Assembly: GCA_907165275.2 (NCBI GenBank)
Contig: OU015655.1
Location: 7,452,501-7,516,500, forward strand
Direction: 5' to 3'
DNA: 64,000 nucleotides
DNA from: Zygaena filipendulae
Taxonomy: Eukaryota; Arthropoda; Insecta; Lepidoptera; Zygaenidae
The first letter of the stretch is position 1. The number at the start of each line of letters is the position of its first letter. The notes below the pieces were generated by a model. The model was not told the origin of the DNA, did no database searches, and saw only the letters and a program-made list of their open reading frames with translations. The position numbers and the translations under genes were made by a program. This document shows, one piece after another, positions 57,501-64,000 of this stretch.

Positions 57501-60500
57501 CACGTGACATAGCGATAAGTTTCCTATTAATAGCGATAACGATTGCGATGGTGTCATATTATGAGCAAGTAGCTTATTGTCGTTTAGCGTACTAATTACA
57601 GCCTCTTATGGGTACCTAGATAATAATTGATTTTGGAATTTAAGTGATATTAAGTAGCATATATTATCTATAGTTTTTTAGATGCACCAGTTGCACCAGT
57701 TTATTGTCTGCGGTTCCATCCGCATTAAATTCGCAATTCCGGAACTCTTTAATTCGGATAAAGATTAAGTCTAATACCTAATAAAATTGTAATGATTTAT
57801 AGAAATAAAGATTATTATTATCATTATTACTAAAGAGTGTAATATTAAGGATACTATACTGCAGCTATTAGTGAAATAAATCAGTTTAATAATTCAAGAT
57901 ATCAGCCTCTAGAACAAACTTCCACTTTATAATATTAGTATCAGTGCGCCATGCCAAGTTCTGGTTAACGCACGTAGTTAACAACTTACCTACTAGTTAG
58001 ATCCTACAAATACTAAATAGAAATGTGTATACCATGAACGCTAAACAAAATGACTGGGCGGATTGGTAGAAATTCGGCACACAAGTAAAATAACTATGTT
58101 CTTTATTAACACATCGATCTTACTTTTTACCCTGTAAGAGAGTGAGAATTTCTATTTCAGTGGATGTCAGCGGTTCAGCCATCGTGCATAATCTTCTTAA
58201 CCTCATACCTATCTATCTTAATATGCAGCTAAATGTAACGCGTTAAGCGCACCTAGCTCATGTATGCGCAAAAAATTGGTTAGATGCAATTGCAATGCAC
58301 CAACGCATGGCGCATGGGCATGCGAGTCGCGAAGCGCGCTATGCCGCTGGTGTTGGGTGCGCGGGCGCAGGTGCGGGCGGCGGAGGCCGCCTGTTTAGTT
58401 ATTCATTGGAGTCCGCACGGCGCGGCGTCTCGGGCGGACGTATAGTAGTCTCTACAGCGTGCAGCGGCCGTGATGGGTTGTGTGTGAACGTCGGACAATG
58501 TTTCCATGTGTCGCGGTGCGGGGGCGGCGGGACCGGTCGACGGTCGCACGGCCGACCCGCCGACCTTACGTACCGTTCATTGTACGCACCTCCACTTTAG
58601 TGCTTTTGAAATTGATGTGCTTCTACTCGTTATATTATTATTAGTAACTAAACGCTCTTTGCGTCTAATTAACTTAATCATAGTGAGCGTGGACATGATG
58701 TGACTGTGTCTAACAATTTTTATTAGATGTGTCCGTTTGATTTTAGTATCTGGAGACTACATTCCAAACTTCACAAAATATGTATGTATGTAAGCAGTTT
58801 TATAACCATCATCATAATATATACCTACTTATCTACATAAGTACTTAATTACCTACATTAGTTGTTTATTATTTTACCTAAGAATTATTACTATTTAGGT
58901 AGGTAAGTACCTATATAAACTTTCCTACACTACAGATTTAGGTACTACCTAGGTATTGCCTAAGTAAATAAGATACCTATCGGTGTTGGACACAGCAAAA
59001 GTTGCACAGAAAGATGAGCACATATTTGACCTTCTTTAAAGGCACTACGTATATATATATATATATGTATCTGTCGTAGCCGCATTTAATAATAATTGGC
59101 CATGACATCGACATATTATACCTACCAATCTTTTGATTTTAAAAGTCTACGCCTTCAGGCGTGGATCTACGGGCAGTGAATGGGGATGTGGACTACTTTT
59201 GAAAATCAAAATTCTATTAGTCCGTCAGTTAGGAAATAAAAAGAAAATAGTCACGTATTTTTTGCTTTTTTAAATAAATTTAAATATACAGAGATAAAGT
59301 GCATTAAAGTTTAGGGTGAGGGGGTCGTGACGTCACTAACCGCTAAAACCGCCATACAAACTGTCAGAATTGTGACGTCACGCGAAATTTCAACTCAATA
59401 GGTATATCGCCGTTATTTTTTGATTACATAAAAATACGTGTCCAATATTTTTTAATAATCTACAAGACGGACTCAAAATAAAAATTAGTCAACATGGGCT
59501 GCCCCTCTGAAGACCAAAGTAGGTAGGTTATTTAGACCTTAAAAAATCTTCGCAAGCTTACGTCTGAACAAAAAAAGTTAAAGCCATGCGGGTAGATCAT
59601 TTTCAAAAACTAATTAAAAAGAAATATAATTTACAAAACTATGAAAAATTGCGTAAAAGCCTTACATAAGCTCAATTCAGATACCTCTCAATATGAGCCC
59701 CTAAATTTTAATACCTATTGGAAGAAGTATGACCACCCTGTTAAAAAAAAAAGTAGTGCAACCAAAAAATTCCTAGTTACTTCGAAATAAGTTTAAAAGT
59801 TTATTTTTTAACAAACGGAACCCTTAACAAAATTCTGTCTGCCTGTCTGTTAGTATGTCAGTCAGTAATCAGTAGGTACCTATAGCATTTCAATTTTTAT
59901 TTTATTTTCAATAAGTATAAGTACCTAGCTATAGGTATGGTTTAAATTTGAAATGAAAGTGCATTCTTTGAACCATTGCATTTAATTTACAAAAAATTAA
60001 AAGTGTGGGTATCTACATAATACGTGAAAAAGACAATATTTCGTAAGATATCTCAAACGGCCGCAGAGTCGCTTTAAAATTTAAATGATTACTTACCTAC
60101 TTAATTTTAAGTAATGGTTTATAAAAAAATTTGCCGCAATCAGAGACGTTCATTAAATTAATGTTAATTGGCATTTAAATAAATTTAACTTAATTAGTCC
60201 AATTACCAATACCAATTAACATTAATTTAATGAACGTCTTAGCCTGTGGTGATTTTGTTCTAACAATCTTTATTTAAATTGGGTAATCATTAAAACAACT
60301 CTGATTGCGGCCGTAAGAGTTTTATACATTTTAACCGACTTCCAAAAAGGAGGAGGTTCTGCATGCTGTATGTATGTTTTTTTTAACATGGCTTGTTTGG
60401 TGTTTAAAGTTGTTATACCTACTTAACTTATCATTTCAAATCAATTGATATAAATAATTGAAGGAATATAGATAGGTAGGTAACCATAGTACCTATTTAT

Positions 60501-62936
60501 CTAGGCAATTAATAATTTTCTTTTTTTATAGGTAGGTAATTACTTTTGTCATCGGCAGGTAATTAAAACTTCCCTTTGTCTACGATCTTCACCTCTATAT
60601 GTATAAAACTCCATACTCCACCTAAAAATCAAATAGGTACCAGTTAGTCTAGTTGGTAGGTACTTTTATATAGGTAAATGTAATATATTATATTATGTCT
60701 AGAAACCTGTATTTGCCTTTCTTGGTAGTTATCTACTCATAATGCGGTTATACCTACGTAATTTTTATACTTCAATGTACGTATAATTTGACTATTCATA
60801 ATAATATGTATAGTTTACTAACCAACGACGATAGCTCGATCCCGACTTAATTTTTTGCATAAACTTAAGGTAACGCCTCTTTCTTCTCTAATATGAAGAA
60901 CTTTGCAGCTTCAGGTAGAGCGATAGAGCATATAATGTAGCTTGGTAGATAAGTAGGTATAGTCACATAAAGTACATACCAAAAAACGCTGCGAGACCCA
61001 AACCACCCAAACTTGTAGGTACTATTGTCCTGAGCAAACGGTTAAGTACGGCTATATAATAAAGTTTAGGGGATATCCTTTGTACCACCGCAGAGACTGT
61101 GATTGGTCCAAAAGGATAGGACGTATTGCCAATAGGATTAAACGATAAGGTTTCCATAGCGTTCAATGGACAGATGCGTTGGAGCTGCAGTCAATATTTT
61201 ACTAAGTATTTACTTACTTAAGTAGTTTACATTTTGCAATCACTAGTCACTAGTCAGCAGATACAAGTCGCTATATTTTATGTAAATAATTTATTTATAA
61301 AAAATAGACCACCTGCAACATCATTAGATACTCAAAATTACGTGCGATTTATTAACCGTCAAGTTTTTAATCATACCAGGACCCTTATTCGCTATGACCA
61401 ACAACATTCCTTGGCCATAACGTTTGTCCCAAAAAAGCATTTCCAATCGTTATAGATGCCAAGATATTAAAAATTATTAAGTATTCTTTATGCCATAAGA
61501 AACGTTGTAAATGTATTGTTTTGCAGTCAAAATTCTTTGATTACGAGGGAAAGACAGTTTTTATACGGCGTCTTATCTTAGCGCGGCGTGTTATGGTCAT
61601 AGTAAATAAGGGCCCAGCTATGCCCCGTGGTTTCACCCACGTGAGTTTGAGATTCTCGCAGGAACTCCAAAGTAGCCTAATAATTAACTTCTTATAACAT
61701 CAGCTAATCGCAGTAAAAGTCCCGTCAGAATCGGTCCAACCGTTTCGGAGAGCAAAGCCGACACATATCGGTCTGTTCGGACATGCGGACAGACCATATA
61801 ATAGTTTCTCAGTCGTGCTATTGAAGGCGTACGATTTTAACTCTCTCACTCTTCGTCTCAGTTTGAGCGAGCTGCAATTTATATAATATGTTATTTAGGA
61901 GTATATCATTACTAGCCATTTCCCCCGCCATTTCACGCGCGGTAATTTCGGAGTCGAAGTTCGGAGTTGGATCTATATTTATATTCGATGTAAGACATCG
62001 GATCTCAGCATCGATGTTTATTGATATATCGCTAGAAAACATCGATATTTTTTCTTTCCACAAAAGTGTAAATTTTCCCTTTTTCAGCGAAACGCGCAAT
62101 TTGTGATCCTTGATTTAGTATGTGTGAATGTAGAATCAGAAACGAGTAACACAGCTAAACTAGTAGTGTAATAATAGTGGTTTTCTATGCGTATAGACTC
62201 ATGTACCTATGCTTTTTTTCCCGCTACTGCTGCATATTAATTATGTACTTATAGTGTCAATATTTCATATGCAGGTTGGAGCACAGCACTTCAGCCGGGC
62301 CAGCGCGGCGAGCGCAGTGCATGTGCAGCTAGTATGGCAGACGCTTTGCCCATGCCCCGTAGCCCACGACATCTCCATAAACGTCGGCGGCTCTCCAAAC
62401 TCTTGGATAAGCTCGTCATTCAGCTGCGAAATAACAACCACTATCCACCACCACAGTGGCTCATGTTTGAGTCGCCTAATTACGAGACCGCAAAGGCGCC
62501 GGAGGAGGTGCCTCTGGATCTTTCAGTCAAGACGGAGCAGCCGCCCCCGGTGCCTGAAAGTGAACAACCGTCTTACGTCTGTGGAGCCTGCGGGCAGACC
62601 TTCGCTGTTCATGACCGCTTGGCTAAGCATATAGCCTCGCGTCATCGAAACCGAACTCCAGAAGCCGTAAGGGCATATGAATGTGAAATTTGCCATCGAA
62701 GATTCGCTCGTTCAGACATGTTGACGCGACACGCTCGATTGCACAGCGGTGTCAAGCCTTACGCTTGTTCAGCGTGTGGACAGGTATTCTCTCGATCCGA
62801 CCATCTGGCCACACACCAACGCACGCATACAGGGGAGAAACCATACCGATGCCCTGCCTGTCCCTACGCCGCTTGCCGTCGAGACATGATCACCAGACAC
62901 ATGAGGACACACACGCGACGACCACAACCAGCTTGA
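54554..62936 (+). CDS. klu: C2H2 zinc-finger transcription factor, klumpfuss-like
   Basis: Model: exon 1 54554-54608 (MNAMCDSKKLNISTMNLTG, donor GTAAGT) and exon 2 62275-62936 (acceptor TTTCATATGCAG), splitting a Gly codon G/GT; 238 codons. Exon 2 is solid; the join to exon 1 is inferred from matching phase and a strong donor, and additional exons cannot be excluded. Residues 98-104 are PLDLSVK, a CtBP corepressor motif. Four C2H2 fingers lie at about 119-142, 153-175, 181-203 and 209-231, the last three joined by HSGVKPY and HTGEKPY linkers. Fingers 2 and 3 carry FARSDMLTRH and FSRSDHLATH, EGR/WT1-type contact residues; finger 4 has CRRDMITRHMRTH, which I associate with Drosophila klumpfuss. 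Role by family: nuclear repressor in neural and sensory lineages. The first Met has A at -3; M15 (54596) has an even better CCACC context. Confidence is for the zinc-finger exon; the klu name is about 0.65. Confidence 0.75.
54609..55261. other. start of the zinc-finger gene intron
   Basis: AT-rich intronic DNA. An imperfect palindrome lies at about 54702-54740 (AAGAGACTTGA...TCAAGTCTCTTA). No other feature. Confidence 0.45.
55262..55510 (-). mobile_element. LINE 3' tail
   Basis: TTTATTTAAAGAACTTTATT, GTACATAAGGCGGACTTAAT and GATAGTTTAGTGGCAGG in minus orientation. Same family as 6894-7012. Confidence 0.65.
55735..55876. mobile_element. PIF/Harbinger-like MITE, short copy (142 bp)
   Basis: Ends TGCTACTGCTCCACCTGCG and CGCAGGTGGAGCAGTAGCA are perfect complements, flanked by TAA on both sides (55732-55734 and 55877-55879). 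Palindromic throughout. It defines the boundaries of the diverged copy at 8835. Confidence 0.85.
55877..56484. other. intronic stretch
   Basis: No exon supported; the 64-codon frame at 55946-56140 lacks motifs. Confidence 0.45.
56485..56607 (+). mobile_element. Helitron-like element, short (unit 1 of a cluster)
   Basis: CTACTAATATAATATTATAA start, TTTGTTTGTTAACCGCGGGA middle, and GGGTGAAACCGCGCGGGACA then CTAG. Most of the interior is deleted. Confidence 0.8.
56608..56805 (+). repeat. Helitron-like repeat (unit 2)
   Basis: Follows unit 1 almost directly: TTTATAAAGAGAAAAGATTT, TTTGTTTGTTACGATTTAAC, TTTCCACGGGAACTCCG and GTGGGTGAAACCGCGAAGTA, ending CTAT in place of CTAG. Confidence 0.8.
56886..56982 (+). 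repeat. Helitron-like 3' fragment (unit 3)
   Basis: CTCGTTGTCAGGGGACAGGG, CTCCGGGAACTCCGAAATTA and AGTGAAACCGTGAGAAACAG then CTAG. Confidence 0.75.
57134..57364. mobile_element. CTATTATGTAAC MITE, complete copy (231 bp)
   Basis: Inverted ends CTATTATGTAACTTTTGT and ACAAAAGTTACGTAATAG. Interior TCATATTTCAGTTTCAAT and AGGCAGCTTCAACTTTTGAA shared with 46733 and 49122. No ORF. Confidence 0.8.
57365..58294. other. intronic stretch
   Basis: A Helitron-like remnant at about 57696-57760 (CTGCGGTTCCATCCGCATTA). Otherwise no feature seen. Confidence 0.5.
58295..58605 (+). promoter_or_regulatory. GC-rich, CpG-rich block in the zinc-finger gene intron
   Basis: About 300 bp that is strikingly GC- and CpG-rich (GCGGGCGCAGGTGCGGGCGG, CACGGCGCGGCGTCTCGGGC) compared with both flanks. 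Open on the + strand for 101 codons, but the low-complexity Gly/Arg/Ala translation is that expected of any GC-rich DNA. More likely an alternative promoter or non-coding 5' exon of the zinc-finger gene than a separate coding gene; no transcript evidence. Confidence 0.4.
58606..59185. other. intronic AT-rich stretch
   Basis: TAGGTACCTA-type words and an (AT)n run at about 59049-59066. No other feature. Confidence 0.5.
59186..59496. mobile_element. CRE-bearing MITE, copy 2 (inverted)
   Basis: Reverse-oriented relative to 53831: GGGGATGTGGACTACTTTTG, ATTAGTCCGTCAGTTAGGAA, AATAATCTACAAGACGGACT and TTAGTCAACATGGGC. TGACGTCA at 59328-59335 and 59373-59380, 45 bp apart as in copy 1. Confidence 0.85.
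59497..60132. other. intronic stretch
   Basis: No exon or repeat recognised. Confidence 0.45.
60133..60311. repeat. nested palindromic element
   Basis: Outer inverted repeat GCCGCAATCAGAG (60133-60145) / CTCTGATTGCGGC (60299-60311). Inner perfect 28-bp arms 60144-60171 and 60212-60239 (arm begins AGACGTTCATTAAATTAATG). Probably a MITE with a nested foldback. Confidence 0.8.
60330..60382 (+). repeat. AACCGACTTCC repeat, end fragment
   Basis: TTTTAACCGACTTCCAAAAA, GGAGGAGGTTCTGCATGCTG, then a T run. Only the left end of the family is present. Confidence 0.7.
60383..61613. other. intronic stretch
   Basis: No exon supported; open frames at 60963-61166 (minus) and 61234-61455 have no motif. Confidence 0.45.
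61614..61800 (-). repeat. Helitron-like repeat
   Basis: CCAGCTATGCCCCGTGGTTT, CACCCACGTGAGTTTGAGAT, AAAAGTCCCGTCAGAATCGG and CCAACCGTTTCGGAGAGCAA. Minus-oriented. Confidence 0.75.
61912..61955 (-). repeat. Helitron-like end fragment
   Basis: CTAGCCATTTCCCCCGCCAT then TTCACGCGCGGTAATTTCGG. Terminal block only. Confidence 0.65.
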
Positions 62937-63306
62937 AAGATTTCAATCCAGGTCAATCTAAGTATCGACATACATATGACCTGCAGCTCGTGTTGACTGT
63001 TGAACATTATGCTCGTGAATTTTGTACTCCTGCAGTCCTACGAGAATCTTACAGGAACTTCAAAGTCTCAGCTTAGGTTCGTTAACTTTACGGTTTACCA
63101 TAATTATTATTATTAGATATATTTTCAAAATATGTTTTTCATAAATGACACAATAATAATATTATTTATAATAAATAATGACCCATTAGGTATACATGCA
63201 AGTACTAGGTACCTATTTGCGTGCATACTTACATTTTCCAATTATTAATCTTATAGACTGAAAAAATCATTCCAAAGCCTTCATTATTGCTTGGTTCGAT
63301 ATTGTA

Positions 63307-63312
63307 AATAAA
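63307..63312 (+). terminator. possible poly(A) signal of the zinc-finger gene
   Basis: AATAAA about 370 bp after the stop codon. One of several AT-rich candidates, chosen only because it is canonical and on the right strand. Confidence 0.3.
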
Positions 63313-63597
63313 TGTTGTAAAATGAAATATATACCTATACTTATTAAGTAGGTACGTAGCTATACTATATTATTACGTATATATTATAATGTATTTATTA
63401 TCTATGTATTATATCCTACACGTACTATGTTATTACGAATTTGAATAATATAAGTTATCGATTGTATCGCTTAGCAAATAATTAATTATTGTGATGCGGA
63501 TTTGGGATAGGTACCTAACTCGCTTGATCGTCGCATCGATTCTATAAGTAGGTATAATTCTTCTGAATTTCCATGCAATCTTGATATTATACTTATG

Positions 63598-63961
63598 TCC
63601 CACCAAAAACATTTTTATGTAAAATCTTGCCATATGACTCGCACTGTTAAAAAGTTATCAGATCTCATGTAGAGCCAAGCTTCCAACTCTTCACGCCCTA
63701 ACTCTCTACAAGGCCTAACTTCATAAACTCTATACGTTAGTCAAAATAATATTATGTAGCTTAGCCGTTTCGTTAAGAAAGAACAGAAAAGTGATGAACA
63801 GTGAATAAACTTGATTTACCTACGTCCATGTCCCGGCAGCGAAACGGCCAAGCCACATATTATTTTGACTGCTTGGCTCTACATGAGCTTTTTAAAAGTG
63901 CAAGTTACCAGTATATGGTCTCGTCTTGGCAACATTTTACATGAGAATGTTTTTGGTGGGA
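63598..63961. mobile_element. CCCACCAAAAAC MITE, second complete copy (364 bp)
   Basis: Starts TCCCACCAAAAACATTTTTA and ends GAATGTTTTTGGTGGGA. The interior has GATCTCATGTAGAGCCAAGC and CGAAACGGCCAAGCCACATA. Nearly the same length as the copy at 50247. Both are followed by a matching TTTCAC/TTTCTTTTTGTAAG flank. Confidence 0.85.
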
Positions 63962-64000
63962 TTTCACTTCTTTTTGTAAGTTTCTTATGAGAACAAATAT

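Noticed and set aside
58295..58600. 101-codon Gly/Ala-rich frame as a protein gene
   Set aside because: Low-complexity translation of a CpG-rich block, no domain; kept only as a possible regulatory block or untranslated exon.
62209..62634. 141-codon frame over the start of the zinc-finger exon
   Set aside because: Alternative frame crossing the acceptor at 62274. The zinc-finger frame is supported by four C2H2 motifs.
62690..63076. 128-codon frame beyond the zinc-finger stop
   Set aside because: Shadow frame with no motif; the zinc-finger frame ends cleanly after finger 4.

Overview
The window is AT-rich animal nuclear DNA, almost certainly from a lepidopteran insect (moth or butterfly). 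Four things point there: interrupted genes with GT-AG introns, the pervasive TAGGTACCTA-type words, more than twenty copies of a Helitron-like repeat typical of Lepidoptera (5' TC-CTACTAATATTATAAA, 3' hairpin CGCGG-loop-CCGCG followed by CTAG|T), and several other insect-type repeats. Gene density is low. I support five host-type genes, and most of the remaining sequence is transposon-derived or featureless AT-rich DNA. All exon models below were built by hand from reading frames and splice sites; none was checked against transcripts or databases.

Layout. 1-1.3 kb: the last two coding exons of a + strand gene I do not recognise, preceded by a 156-bp pure (TG)n tract. 1.3-12.8 kb: gene-free DNA with Helitron-like copies, a tRNA-derived SINE, LINE tails and MITEs. 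12.8-15.7 kb: a complete four-exon minus-strand gene (562 codons) for a divergent HCN-like cyclic-nucleotide-gated channel. Its selectivity filter reads IFGQG where HCN channels have CIGYG, and its cyclic-nucleotide pocket lacks the usual phosphate-binding Arg. 18.1-20.75 kb: a two-exon + strand gene (181 codons) encoding only the N-terminal DNA-binding part of an IS630/Tc1-like transposase, with a 5'-truncated LINE in its intron. 24.3-28.2 kb: a 101-bp tandem repeat inside an inverted repeat, a 0.8-kb foldback repeat and a decayed mariner.

28.5-37.7 kb: a complete eight-exon minus-strand gamma-SNAP gene (337 codons). Its introns hold a solo LTR, a SINE, Helitron-like fragments, a MITE, a 2.7-kb broken RTE-type LINE and a recent 133-bp tandem duplication. 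A 1.05-kb terminal-inverted-repeat element lies about 170 bp upstream of its start codon. 39-54 kb: repeats only. 54.5-62.9 kb: a + strand C2H2 zinc-finger gene resembling klumpfuss (EGR/WT1-like), modelled as a short 5' coding exon spliced over a 7.7-kb intron to an exon carrying a CtBP-type PLDLSVK motif and four zinc fingers. A GC-rich block at 58.3-58.6 kb in that intron could be an alternative promoter or exon.

The genes have unrelated roles (membrane excitability, SNARE recycling, transcription, a transposase-derived DNA-binding protein) and do not form a joint system. The most unusual items are the HCN-like channel with altered filter and ligand pocket, the DNA-binding-only transposase gene, and a MITE family in which each full copy carries two perfect TGACGTCA (CRE) palindromes.
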